Source: an uncultured Prevotellaceae bacterium (GTDB taxonomy: Bacteria > Bacteroidota > Bacteroidia > Bacteroidales > Bacteroidaceae). From it: DNA of 38,675 nucleotides. Position 1 is the stretch's first letter; every line of letters begins with the position of its first letter. The DNA lies in NCBI GenBank assembly GCA_902800495.1, contig CADCET010000027.1, positions 1 to 38,675 of the forward strand. Reading direction: 5' to 3'. The position numbers and the translations under genes were made by a program. The notes beneath the pieces are model-generated. The model worked only from the letters and a program-made list of their open reading frames with translations. It was not told where the DNA came from and did no database searches. Below are positions 1-7,899 of the stretch, piece by piece.

Positions 1-99
1 CGCACATGCTCCGCAATATCTACGACAGAGCCAAGGCGGGTGCCATGAGAGCCACGGCCGATGGCGTGACGGGCAACCCCATCCTGCGTGTCTGTCTGA
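1..99. repeat. Left copy of a 99-bp perfect terminal inverted repeat
   Basis: Bases 1-99 are identical to the reverse complement of 38577-38675, and the match stops abruptly at base 100 (T here; the other end would require C). The repeat carries part of a DUF3987 coding sequence. A perfect match of exactly 99 bases at both extremes fits a de Bruijn assembly k-mer overlap better than a biological terminal repeat, so both ends probably enter the same repeat node. I see directly the identity and its exact length; the assembly explanation is inference. Confidence 0.9.
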
Positions 100-116
100 T
101 TTATTGGGGCGTATAG
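1..116 (+). pseudogene. DUF3987 gene remnant (truncated)
   Basis: Reading from base 6, the frame gives MLRNIYDRAKAGAMRATADG and onward to GNPILRVCL, identical to the protein at the right end of the window. After base 99 it diverges into a few unrelated residues (IYWGV) and a stop at 114-116. It is therefore a fragment joined to other DNA, either by a genomic deletion or by an assembly junction. No function is expected. Confidence 0.6.
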
Positions 117-467
117 GAAATCTAGAGGATGTAAAGGATGTAGTGGCAAGGGCTGCTGAAATGATTAATCAGGGCGAAGTGGAACCAAACAAGATTGGCA
201 AGACTGTGCTTGTCATCGACGAGGCACAGGACATGAGTGCCGGGGAATATGCATTAATAAAAGCTCTGATGAATAGCAATGAGGACCCATAGGGCAGTTG
301 CCAAATTGTCAACAAGCATGCAAGCCATTCTATCTACATGGAAAGAGAAAGGCTATCAAGTCCGTTCGACCTCAGTCCGTTATGTTGTAGCATGGAAGCC
401 TAAGGATGCCCCAAAGGAAGAACCTGAAACTGCAGTGCTCTTAATAGACTTGACATTAGCGAAGTAA
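100..467 (+). pseudogene. UvrD/RecQ-type helicase remnant
   Basis: One frame, open from the left edge and readable from a TTG at 104, runs to a stop at 290-292. It contains the helicase Walker B-like segment VLVIDEAQDMS followed by EYALIKALM, typical of superfamily 1/RecQ-UvrD proteins of Bacteroidota. A second frame (279-467) continues with a peptide rich in WKPKDAPKEEPE that may be the C-terminal tail of the same protein. The frame change, missing start and missing core motifs indicate a decayed copy with an internal deletion. The link between the two pieces is inference; the second piece alone is not recognisable. Confidence 0.4.
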
Positions 468-545
468 ATTAAGTACCCCACCGTATTTCGTCAATTTCAC
501 AGTTCCGCAGCAAGTATCTCGTCATCTCACTTTTTCGGCTCCACT

Positions 546-1370
546 CTATTGCTCTACAATAACCATCGACGGCGGGCAGTCGTACATCACCCGTGCATGG
601 TTGGTGCGAATAAGCTGGCTGTCAAGACGCAGGCCGGATGAACGGTCGATGATATCGCGATAGACCTCACCGTTACGATAGACCACGCCGTCCTCGCGGG
701 AGAAGTATTCGTTCTCAGCATGGATGTGGAAGGTGTGAGGCTGCTGCTCCTTGGCCCGCAGTTCGCCACAGAGGTATTCGTCGTCCGTCCAGAGACGGAG
801 CTGATAGGTGTTCTGAGTGTCGTTGCGGAAACGGTAGTCAATGTAGTTGTATGAGATGCTGGTGCCAGTGCCAAATGGAATCTGGCGACCAAAGTCAGGG
901 AAGAGGTCGAGTCCGTCGTGGTGATGATGCTCTGTGATGGTCAACTCGCTGTGAAGAACAAGCCAATGGATGAGGTTCGAGAGCTGGCACATACCACCGC
1001 CGATACCCTGCGAAGGCATTCCCTTGGCGATAGTCAGTCCCTCCTTGTACCCCTTCCGCTTGGTGGTGCGGCCAATGAGTTTCCAAACAGAGAATGTCTC
1101 GCCTGGCCGGATTACCAGCCCGTCGATGTGCTTCACCGCCAAGGCCAGGTTCGTCGCCTTGTTCTCCTGCAGTTGCATATTCACATTACCTAACCGACGA
1201 CGAATGAGCGAGTTGTGGCGATAGACGACAACGGGCAGCGAGTTTTCCGTCCGTTCTCCGGCGAACTGCGTCTTCCGCAGCAAGTCCTGAACGTGGCGCT
1301 TCAGTATTTCCTTCTCCATCGACAGCCAATAGGTGAAGGGCGATATTTCGCAAAACAATTTTCGTTTCAT
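546..1370 (-). CDS. VanW family protein
   Basis: This 274-residue protein has the VanW core: a PGETFSVWKLIG segment near residue 95, then GGGMCQLSNLIHW and a histidine-rich stretch (TEHHHHDG), matching the family pattern GGGxCQxSN. VanW proteins are named from vancomycin-resistance clusters but are widespread, and their biochemical role is unknown. No vanA/vanB/vanH/vanX-type genes are nearby, so nothing here supports glycopeptide resistance. The ATG at 1370 is preceded by AAAGGA at a good distance. No signal peptide is obvious. The gene lies 145 bp downstream of nuoN on the same strand, with a palindromic repeat cluster between, and no TAnnTTTG box is visible upstream, so read-through from nuo is possible. 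The 78 bp after its stop hold nothing recognisable. Confidence 0.85.
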   Translation of the reverse strand: MKRKLFCEISPFTYWLSMEKEILKRHVQDLLRKTQFAGERTENSLPVVVYRHNSLIRRRLGNVNMQLQENKATNLALAVKHIDGLVIRPGETFSVWKLIGRTTKRKGYKEGLTIAKGMPSQGIGGGMCQLSNLIHWLVLHSELTITEHHHHDGLDLFPDFGRQIPFGTGTSISYNYIDYRFRNDTQNTYQLRLWTDDEYLCGELRAKEQQPHTFHIHAENEYFSREDGVVYRNGEVYRDIIDRSSGLRLDSQLIRTNHARVMYDCPPSMVIVEQ

Positions 1371-1415
1371 GTGTCCTTTCAGTTAATTTGTCAATTTCAG
1401 ATATATTACGGCATC

Positions 1416-1510
1416 CCCGACCTTTGCTTACGGTAAACCCGACCTTTGCTTACGGTAAAGGTCGGGTTTGCTTACGGTAAAGGTCGGGCCTTGTGGGTGC
1501 GACCTGCTTA
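1416..1510. repeat. Palindromic repeat cluster (TTTGCTTACGGTAAA family)
   Basis: Three near-perfect copies of a 22-nt unit, CCCGACCTTTGCTTACGGTAAA or its partner arm, lie at 1416-1437, 1438-1459 and 1467-1488, with a partial copy at 1501-1510. GACCTTT and AAAGGTC flank GCTTACGGT, so each unit with its neighbour can fold as a hairpin. The same family recurs at 36664-36735. It lies between the nuoN stop and the VanW gene and may also end nuo transcription. Confidence 0.8.
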
Positions 1511-1515
1511 CGGGA

Positions 1516-2967
1516 TTACACGTTGGCTGCGGCAATCCAGTCGTAGATGCAAGAGACGATGCCGAAGGCAACGATGCCTGCAGTACAGAGGGCGAGGGCA
1601 AACTTGGTGTTGCAGTCGCTCTGGAAGGTGGGCAGCGGCGTAGTGGTCTTCTTGATGTACATGGCCTTGACAATGAGGAGGTAGTAGTACAGCGACACTA
1701 CGGTGTTAATCAAGGCGATAAAGACGACGAGATAGACCCAGAAGGGGTCAGCCTCGTGACCTCCGACGGCAGCCATGAAGACGAAGAACTTCGAGAACAT
1801 ACCGGCGAACGGGGGAATACCGGCCAGCGAGAACAGGGCCAGCGTCATCAGGAACGACAGGCGTGGATTGGTCTCGTAGAAGCCGTTATAGGCAGCCATG
1901 TCGGTACGTCCATTATTGTTCTGCTCAACGACGCTGATGACCGAGAAGACAGCCATGTTGGCTACGACGTAGACGAGTACGTAGTAGGTCAACGCTGTGG
2001 CACCTACCTGCGAATTGCCGAGTGCGGCCAGCATGATATAGCCTGCCTGCGAAATAGACGAGAAGGCCATGAAACGCTTGAGCTCTGACTGGCGGATAGC
2101 AAAGAGGTTACCAACGGTGATAGTCAGCATGATGATGATGCCGAGCATGAGGGTCCACTGCTCAACTAACGGGCCGAAGACCTTGGTGAGGATGATGAAC
2201 GCAGCGAGTGCAGCAGCACCCTTCGAGACGACGCTCAGATAGCCGGTGACGGGCGTGGGAGCTCCCTGATAGGTGTCGGCCGTCCAGAAGTGGAAGGGCA
2301 CGAGTGAGAGCTTGAAGCCCAGACCGCTGAAGAAGAACACGAGTCCGGCTATAGGCAGCAGCATCTGGTCAGTGAAGGGATTGATGGCGGCAAGCACGCG
2401 AGCGATGTCGCCAAAGTAGAGTGTGCCGGCAGCTGCGTAGACGAGCGAGATGCCATAGAGCATAACGCCGCTTGAGAACGTAGCTGTCAAAATGTACTTG
2501 GCGGCAGCCTCGGCACTCTCTTTCTTACGCTTGTCGAGAGCCACAAGGCAAGCCATAGGCACAGAGGCGGTCTCGAGTCCCAGGAAGAACATGAGGAAGT
2601 TGCCTGACGAGATCATCATAAACATGCCGAGCAGCGTCGAGATGATGAGTTCGTAGAACTCGCCGACGGTCTGCTGTCCCTCTCGCTCCAACCAGGGCTG
2701 TGCCATGATGCAGACGATGATGGTGCCGGCAGTAAGGATGACCTTCATGACGTTAGCCATCTCGGTGGTATAATAGAGTCCGCCGAAAGCCATCGTGGGT
2801 TCAGCGAGGGCGCTGGCGGCCAGGGGCAACAGCAACAGCAGGGTCGACAGGATGCCCAGCGTCTTCACCTTCTTACTGTTGCAGCACAGGTCGGCGAAGA
2901 ACACAATAAGCAGGACGGCAACAAGCGCTGCCTCGGGAATCATTTCAAGAAATTGATCGTAATTCAT
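1516..2967 (-). CDS. nuoN: NADH-quinone oxidoreductase subunit N
   Basis: NuoN is one of the three antiporter-like proton-pumping subunits of complex I in the inner membrane. The 483-residue protein is hydrophobic throughout, with about 14 expected membrane helices. It shows the antiporter-family segment GFKLSLVPFHFWTADTYQGA followed by PVTGYLSVVSKGAA, which holds the conserved charged residues of helices 7-8. Its length matches the family. It is the last gene of the nuo operon, 21 bp after nuoM. The start is ATG at 2967 (MNYDQFLEMIPEAA). Confidence 0.95.
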   Translation of the reverse strand: MNYDQFLEMIPEAALVAVLLIVFFADLCCNSKKVKTLGILSTLLLLLPLAASALAEPTMAFGGLYYTTEMANVMKVILTAGTIIVCIMAQPWLEREGQQTVGEFYELIISTLLGMFMMISSGNFLMFFLGLETASVPMACLVALDKRKKESAEAAAKYILTATFSSGVMLYGISLVYAAAGTLYFGDIARVLAAINPFTDQMLLPIAGLVFFFSGLGFKLSLVPFHFWTADTYQGAPTPVTGYLSVVSKGAAALAAFIILTKVFGPLVEQWTLMLGIIIMLTITVGNLFAIRQSELKRFMAFSSISQAGYIMLAALGNSQVGATALTYYVLVYVVANMAVFSVISVVEQNNNGRTDMAAYNGFYETNPRLSFLMTLALFSLAGIPPFAGMFSKFFVFMAAVGGHEADPFWVYLVVFIALINTVVSLYYYLLIVKAMYIKKTTTPLPTFQSDCNTKFALALCTAGIVAFGIVSCIYDWIAAANV

Positions 2968-2988
2968 ATCTTTCAGTCCTCCTATTGT

Positions 2989-4473
2989 TTACATATTAAT
3001 ATTGTTAAGAATGGGAATCACGGCGTCGTTGATGACGTTAGAGGCCCAGAAGGGGAACGTACCGAGACCGGCAACACAGAAGATGAGGCAGCCGACGGCG
3101 AGACGCTCGTCCCACGTAGCATCGGTCAGCTTCAGATAGTGAGGGTCGCTAACCTCGCCATACAGGATTTTACCGACAAGACGCAGGATGTAGACGGCGG
3201 TGATAACCACCGACGTACAAGCGATGACGGTGCAGGCACGATGGAAGAGGTCAGCATTCTCGAACGAGCCGACAAAGATGGTCATCTCAGCCACGAAGCC
3301 CGAGAAGAACGGCAGTCCGAGATTGGCCAGACCGGCGAGCACATAGCCAACGGCGAGGAAGGGCATAATCTTCATCAGACCACCCAGGCGACGCACATCA
3401 CGGGTATGAGTGCGGCCGTAGATCATACCGATGAGGGCAAAGAAGAGGGCCGTCATCAAACCGTGCGACAGCATCTGCAGAATAGCACCCGTAGCAGCCG
3501 TCTTGGTCATCATCAGCAGGGCAAAGAGCACGAGGCCGCAATGCGAGACTGACGAGTAGGCATTGATGTACTTCAGGTCGGTCTGTACGCAGGCTGATAG
3601 AGCGCCGTAGACCACCGAGATGGTTGTCAGGATAAGGAATATCCACGACAGCTCCTGGGCAGCCTCAGGCAGCAGGTACATAGCCACGCGGAAGCAGCCG
3701 TAGCCACCGAGCTTCATCAGCACGCCGGCGTGCAGCATAGACACAGCCGTGGGGGCCGAAGCATGACCGTCGGGAGACCATGTGTGGAACGGGAAGAGGG
3801 CACCCAGCACACCGAAACCGATGAAGATGAAGGGGAAGAACGCCTTCTGCATATCGACGGGGATGTTGTGCATAGCGGCAATCTCGTTGACATTCATCGT
3901 CGTAGCACCCGAGAAGAAGTAGATGCCGAGGATGCCGATGATGAGCAGGGCCGAGCCGCCCATCAGCATCAGCGTCAGCTTCATGGCAGCGTACTCCTTG
4001 GCACCACTACCCCAGACACCTATCAGCAGGTACATCGGGATGAGAGCCACCTCGTAGAACATGAACATGGTGAACATATCGGTGCAGATGAAGAAACCGT
4101 AGACACCCGTCGACAGGAGGGTGAACCAAAGGAAGTACTCCTTGGTCAGCGGCTTCAGCTGCCACGAGGCAAACGTGCCAGTAAACACGATGATGCTCGA
4201 CAGCAGCAGCATGACGACAGAGATGCCGTCGACACCAACGCTATAGGCAATATTCAGCGGCTTGAACCACGGGGTCGAGGCCGTCAGCAGCATCACGTCG
4301 GTATTGCCGCCGGCACGCTGCTGGATGAAGTAAATTGTCAGCCAAATGGAGAGGGCGAGCAACGCCGTAGAGCCTGCCACCATCACGCCACGTACCTGAT
4401 AGAGATTCTTGGCGAGCCAGAGACCAGCCAGCATCAGGACGGGAATCAGAACGAATAAACTTAATATATTCAT
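2989..4473 (-). CDS. nuoM: NADH-quinone oxidoreductase subunit M
   Basis: NuoM is the second antiporter-like subunit of the complex I membrane arm. The 494-residue multi-pass protein shows a conserved Glu in the helix-5 region (FMFYEVALIPMYLLIG), PFHTWSPDGHASAPTAVSML, and a Lys-containing stretch around HAGVLMKLGGYG, all typical of NuoM. Length and order are canonical. It lies 32 bp downstream of nuoL across a small direct repeat and 21 bp upstream of nuoN. The start is ATG at 4473 (MNILSLFVLIPVLM). Confidence 0.95.
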   Translation of the reverse strand: MNILSLFVLIPVLMLAGLWLAKNLYQVRGVMVAGSTALLALSIWLTIYFIQQRAGGNTDVMLLTASTPWFKPLNIAYSVGVDGISVVMLLLSSIIVFTGTFASWQLKPLTKEYFLWFTLLSTGVYGFFICTDMFTMFMFYEVALIPMYLLIGVWGSGAKEYAAMKLTLMLMGGSALLIIGILGIYFFSGATTMNVNEIAAMHNIPVDMQKAFFPFIFIGFGVLGALFPFHTWSPDGHASAPTAVSMLHAGVLMKLGGYGCFRVAMYLLPEAAQELSWIFLILTTISVVYGALSACVQTDLKYINAYSSVSHCGLVLFALLMMTKTAATGAILQMLSHGLMTALFFALIGMIYGRTHTRDVRRLGGLMKIMPFLAVGYVLAGLANLGLPFFSGFVAEMTIFVGSFENADLFHRACTVIACTSVVITAVYILRLVGKILYGEVSDPHYLKLTDATWDERLAVGCLIFCVAGLGTFPFWASNVINDAVIPILNNINM

Positions 4474-4476
4474 TGT

Positions 4477-4506
4477 CGTTATTACGTTATATCGTTATTA
4501 CGTTAT
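4477..4506. repeat. 14-bp direct repeat in the nuoL-nuoM spacer
   Basis: CGTTATTACGTTAT occurs at 4477-4490 and again at 4493-4506, separated by two bases. The second copy runs to the nuoL stop codon and the pair fills nearly the entire spacer. It looks like a recently duplicated simple sequence; no regulatory role can be read from it. Confidence 0.75.
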
Positions 4507-6497
4507 TACAGCGCTATTAAAATCAGCGTCAGTGCCACAGCACCTGTGAGGAACCAGACAGCATACTGACGGACATCGCCACTCTGCCAGGGACGGAGCG
4601 ACTCGCCGGCCTCGTTGGCTCCCCAGGCTGCGAAGTTGAACGTGCCGTCGATGACGTGACGGTCGAACCAGGCAATGGGGCGGCTGACACAGGCAAAGAT
4701 CACCTTGTGGGTGACGAACTGCCAGATCTCGTCCTGATAGAAACGCTTGTAGGCAGCCTGCCAGAGACCGGGCAACGTCTGCTTCAGACGGTCGGCAATG
4801 GGCTGCTGCTCACCCTTATAGATATAGGTAGCCAGGCAGATGCTGCAGATGGCTATCACAGTGCTGACGGCGGCTACGGTAGCATCGAAGTGGATGGTGT
4901 AGTCGTGGCCGTCGGCTGATACGAACGAACCGAAGGAACCGCCCCAGCCGAGGAATCCGGCCAGCGTGGTGTAGATACCCACACCAACGGTGATAACCGA
5001 AAGCACAATCAGGGGAACGGTCATTGTCAGCGGAGCCTCGTGCGGCGTGTGGTGCTCATGCGCCTCCTTGTTCTCTGTTCCCCAGAAGATACCATAGTAC
5101 AGGCGGAACATATAGAAGGCAGTCATAGCGGCGATACCCGTCATGATCCAGCCAACCACGGGGCTGTAGTTCATGCAGGCTGAGATAATCTCGTCCTTCG
5201 AGCTGAAGCCCGAGAAGAAGGGAATACCGGCAATAGCCAGACAGGAGATGAGGAACGTGATATGCGTAACGGGCATATACTTGCGCAGTCCACCCATCAG
5301 GGCCATCTCGTTCGAATGGACGGCATGGATGATACAGCCAGCACCGAGGAACAGACAAGCCTTGAACATAGCGTGGGTGAAGAGGTGGAACATACCTGCG
5401 AGATAACCCACACTACCCGGATGCTCATGACCGGTCATCTGCTCAGTGCAGACGCCGAGAGCCACCATCATGAATGCAATCTGCGAGATGGTAGAGAAAG
5501 CGAGCACACGCTTGATATCGGTCTGGGCACAAGCCACAGCAGCAGCATAGAAAGCGGTAATGACACCCACCCAGACGATGATGGACATAGCACTGGGGGC
5601 ATAGTCAATCCAGAGAGGGAACATACGGGCCACCTGATAGACACCAGCCACCACCATCGTAGCAGCATGGATAAGAGCCGACACAGGCGTCGGGCCCTCC
5701 ATAGCGTCGGGCAGCCAGATGTGCAACGGGAACATAGCCGACTTACCAGCACCGCCGATGAACATCAGCGTCAGGGCTGTTGGCAGTACGAAGACGCTGG
5801 CCGTCACGGCACGGGCTGCATCGCCGGCAATGAACGGCGTAGCACCCTGACCCATCACGATGTCGGCACCCTGACCGGCAAACGAGAACGAGAACGAACC
5901 CGTATAGTAGCCGAAGAGAAGAATACCCACCAGGAAGAATCCGTCGGCAAAGCGCGTCACGATGAATGCCTTCTTAGAGGCAGCCACAGCAGCGTGCAAC
6001 GGGTAGTAGAAGCCGATGAGCAGGTAGCTGCTGACACCCACCATCTCCCAGAACATATACATCTGGAAAATGTTGGTAGCAACCACCAGGCCAAGCATCG
6101 ACATCGAGAAGAGGCTCAGGAAAGCGTAGTAGCGCTGGAAGCCCTTCTCGCCGTGCATATAGCCGAACGAGTAGATGTGAACCATGAACGACACCGTCGT
6201 GATGACCACAAGCATCATCACCGAGATGGGGTCGAGCAGGATGCCCATGTCGAAATGAAGGTCGCCCAAAGGCAGCCACGTCAGGTTATAGGGGACGATG
6301 GTCTGGTAGACGTCGTTCACGCGGTCGGCAGTAAAATACTGGAAAGCGCAGATGTACGACAGAACGGTGACCACGCCCAAGGTGCAGGTACCGATGAGGC
6401 CCGCCACCTTATGCGACATCTTCATGCCGAGCAGTCCCAGAACAAGGAACGACAGCATCGGCAGCAGAAGAATGAAAATTGTATATCCGTAATCCAT
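4506..6497 (-). CDS. nuoL: NADH-quinone oxidoreductase subunit L
   Basis: NuoL is the distal proton-pumping subunit that carries the long lateral helix of complex I. The 663-residue protein contains the family landmarks FWEMVGVSSYLLIGFYYP, KSAMFPLHIWLPDAMEGPTP with VSALIHAATMVVAGVY after it, and FKACLFLGAGCIIHA. The length and the hydrophobic C-terminal extension match NuoL rather than MrpA. I place the start at ATG 6497 (MDYGYTIFILL) rather than the in-frame GTG two codons upstream. It follows nuoK by only a few bases. A long open frame on the opposite strand is a codon-usage shadow. Confidence 0.95.
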   Translation of the reverse strand: MDYGYTIFILLLPMLSFLVLGLLGMKMSHKVAGLIGTCTLGVVTVLSYICAFQYFTADRVNDVYQTIVPYNLTWLPLGDLHFDMGILLDPISVMMLVVITTVSFMVHIYSFGYMHGEKGFQRYYAFLSLFSMSMLGLVVATNIFQMYMFWEMVGVSSYLLIGFYYPLHAAVAASKKAFIVTRFADGFFLVGILLFGYYTGSFSFSFAGQGADIVMGQGATPFIAGDAARAVTASVFVLPTALTLMFIGGAGKSAMFPLHIWLPDAMEGPTPVSALIHAATMVVAGVYQVARMFPLWIDYAPSAMSIIVWVGVITAFYAAAVACAQTDIKRVLAFSTISQIAFMMVALGVCTEQMTGHEHPGSVGYLAGMFHLFTHAMFKACLFLGAGCIIHAVHSNEMALMGGLRKYMPVTHITFLISCLAIAGIPFFSGFSSKDEIISACMNYSPVVGWIMTGIAAMTAFYMFRLYYGIFWGTENKEAHEHHTPHEAPLTMTVPLIVLSVITVGVGIYTTLAGFLGWGGSFGSFVSADGHDYTIHFDATVAAVSTVIAICSICLATYIYKGEQQPIADRLKQTLPGLWQAAYKRFYQDEIWQFVTHKVIFACVSRPIAWFDRHVIDGTFNFAAWGANEAGESLRPWQSGDVRQYAVWFLTGAVALTLILIAL

Positions 6498-6505
6498 AAT
6501 CACAC

Positions 6506-6814
6506 TTATCTTTTCATGTTAGTAATGCTGTCAACGGTGTCGCTCTTGAAGTTGCGATACACATTGAGGATGATGGCGATAGCCACAGCCGACTCTGCTG
6601 CCGACACACCGATAGAGAAGAGGGTCATGAAGAAACCTTCATACAGGGCAGGGAACAGCAGGCGGTTGAAAGCCGCAAAGTTGATGTCGACGGCGTTGAG
6701 AACCAGCTCAATGGAGATGAGCATGGCAATCAGGTTGCGACGGGTGACAAAGCCATAGACGCCGATAAAGAACAGTAGTGCTGAGAGCACGAAATAACAT
6801 TGTACGGGTACCAT
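6506..6814 (-). CDS. nuoK: NADH-quinone oxidoreductase subunit K
   Basis: NuoK is a small three-helix subunit of the complex I proton channel. The 102-residue protein carries membrane glutamates, including the one in LISIELVLNAVDINF, and has the expected length. It starts at ATG 6814, three bases after the nuoJ stop, so translation is probably coupled. The C-terminus ends in a short charged tail (ITNMKR). Confidence 0.95.
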   Translation of the reverse strand: MVPVQCYFVLSALLFFIGVYGFVTRRNLIAMLISIELVLNAVDINFAAFNRLLFPALYEGFFMTLFSIGVSAAESAVAIAIILNVYRNFKSDTVDSITNMKR

Positions 6815-6817
6815 AGC

Positions 6818-7339
6818 TTAATCCTCCTTAACTTTACGTGAAACAACCAGTGCGCCGATGATGCAGGCCAGCAGGAAGATACTGATGAACTCGAAGGGGA
6901 GCACATACTGATACTTCTCAGAGCCGACCAATGCCATACCGATGGTATGCATAGGCACCTCGGTATCGGCCACGTCACAGGCACGATTAATAAACTGATT
7001 CTTCAGGAATACGAAGACGACGGTGGCCAGACCGACAACAGCCAGCACAGCAGCACCGGCGGCTCGCGAACACTTGATCTTCTCAACCATACCCTGAAGC
7101 GTGTGCTTAGAGACAAGCTGGATAGCGAAGACGTAAATCATCGTCACGCCACCGGCATAGACGGAAATCTGGGCCGCACCCAGATAGGTGTAATCGAGCA
7201 GGAAATAAAGACCTGCCACACCGAAAAGCACGAACAACATAAATGTTGCGGCCCGCATAATACGCTTCGTCGTCACACACATCACGGCAGAGCCGAGGAT
7301 GACGACAGCTAAGATGCAAAACATGATGATATTTGCCAT
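6818..7339 (-). CDS. nuoJ: NADH-quinone oxidoreductase subunit J
   Basis: NuoJ is a five-helix membrane subunit linking the Q module to the pump modules. The 173-residue protein shows ATFMLFVLFGVAGLYFLL and AQISVYAGGVTMIYVFAI, which match the conserved helix 2-3 region with its pi-bulge glycine/tyrosine segment. It lies between nuoI (6 bp) and nuoK (3 bp) in standard order. The start is ATG at 7339. Confidence 0.94.
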   Translation of the reverse strand: MANIIMFCILAVVILGSAVMCVTTKRIMRAATFMLFVLFGVAGLYFLLDYTYLGAAQISVYAGGVTMIYVFAIQLVSKHTLQGMVEKIKCSRAAGAAVLAVVGLATVVFVFLKNQFINRACDVADTEVPMHTIGMALVGSEKYQYVLPFEFISIFLLACIIGALVVSRKVKED

Positions 7340-7345
7340 AGGTCT

Positions 7346-7891
7346 TTACTTGGTTTTAGTGTTAAACTTACCAATCTCGAACGGTGCCCCACCCTCTAAG
7401 ATGTTAGGCAGCGAACCGCCCTGGTACTGCTCCTTATCGAGGTGAAGCACCAGTTTGGAGCGGTCGAACACAGCGTTCTCGAAATCGTTAGTGAACTCAA
7501 TAGCGTCAAAGTTGCAGGCGTTGGTACAGAGCTGGCAGAACATACAGTCGCCAAGATCGTACGCATAATCGTCGAGCACCTTCTTCTTCTTGCCCGTCTC
7601 GGGGTCTTCAGCCATGTGTGCCGTAATCTTGATGGTGCCGTTGGGACAGGCCTTCTCACAAAGCGTACAAGCCGTACACTTATAGGCGCCATTCTCGTCG
7701 CGCTTGAAGACAAGGCGGCCGCGGTGGCGCTTGGCCACATGGAGTGTGGTCTTACGGTTCTCGGGGTACTGCTCTGTAGACTTATTGGTGAAGAAGTCCT
7801 TCCAGTACTCCTTCCAGGTAATCTTCATACCTGTTGCCAGCGTCTTCAGGCCATGCCCGATTTCTCCGAAATATCCTTTATTGTTTTCCAT
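7346..7891 (-). CDS. nuoI: NADH-quinone oxidoreductase subunit I (two 4Fe-4S clusters)
   Basis: NuoI carries the N6a and N6b tetranuclear clusters that pass electrons towards NuoB. Two ferredoxin motifs are visible: CTACTLCEKACP and CMFCQLCTNAC. The second has Asn in place of the usual Pro after its last cysteine. At 181 residues it is within the family range, with a basic N-terminal extension that can contact the membrane. It begins at ATG 7891, 8 bp after the nuoH stop. Confidence 0.95.
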   Translation of the reverse strand: MENNKGYFGEIGHGLKTLATGMKITWKEYWKDFFTNKSTEQYPENRKTTLHVAKRHRGRLVFKRDENGAYKCTACTLCEKACPNGTIKITAHMAEDPETGKKKKVLDDYAYDLGDCMFCQLCTNACNFDAIEFTNDFENAVFDRSKLVLHLDKEQYQGGSLPNILEGGAPFEIGKFNTKTK

Positions 7892-7899
7892 TGCTATAC

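Noticed and set aside
546-1370. Vancomycin-resistance determinant
   Set aside because: VanW alone is not evidence for resistance, and none of the required ligase or dehydrogenase genes is nearby.
1416-1510. CRISPR array
   Set aside because: The repeats are adjacent hairpin units without unique spacers, and no cas genes are present in the window.
1468-2088. 206-codon plus-strand frame opposite nuoN
   Set aside because: Shadow of nuoN codon usage, with no motifs; its start lies inside the palindromic repeat.
3730-4458. 242-codon plus-strand frame opposite nuoM
   Set aside because: Composition (His, Gln, Glu, Asp) is that of an antisense of a hydrophobic protein; no start context.
5262-6758. 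498-codon open frame on the plus strand opposite nuoL
   Set aside because: It is antisense to well-conserved nuoL/nuoK, is unusually rich in His, Glu and Arg as expected for a mirrored membrane-protein gene, and has no recognisable domain.
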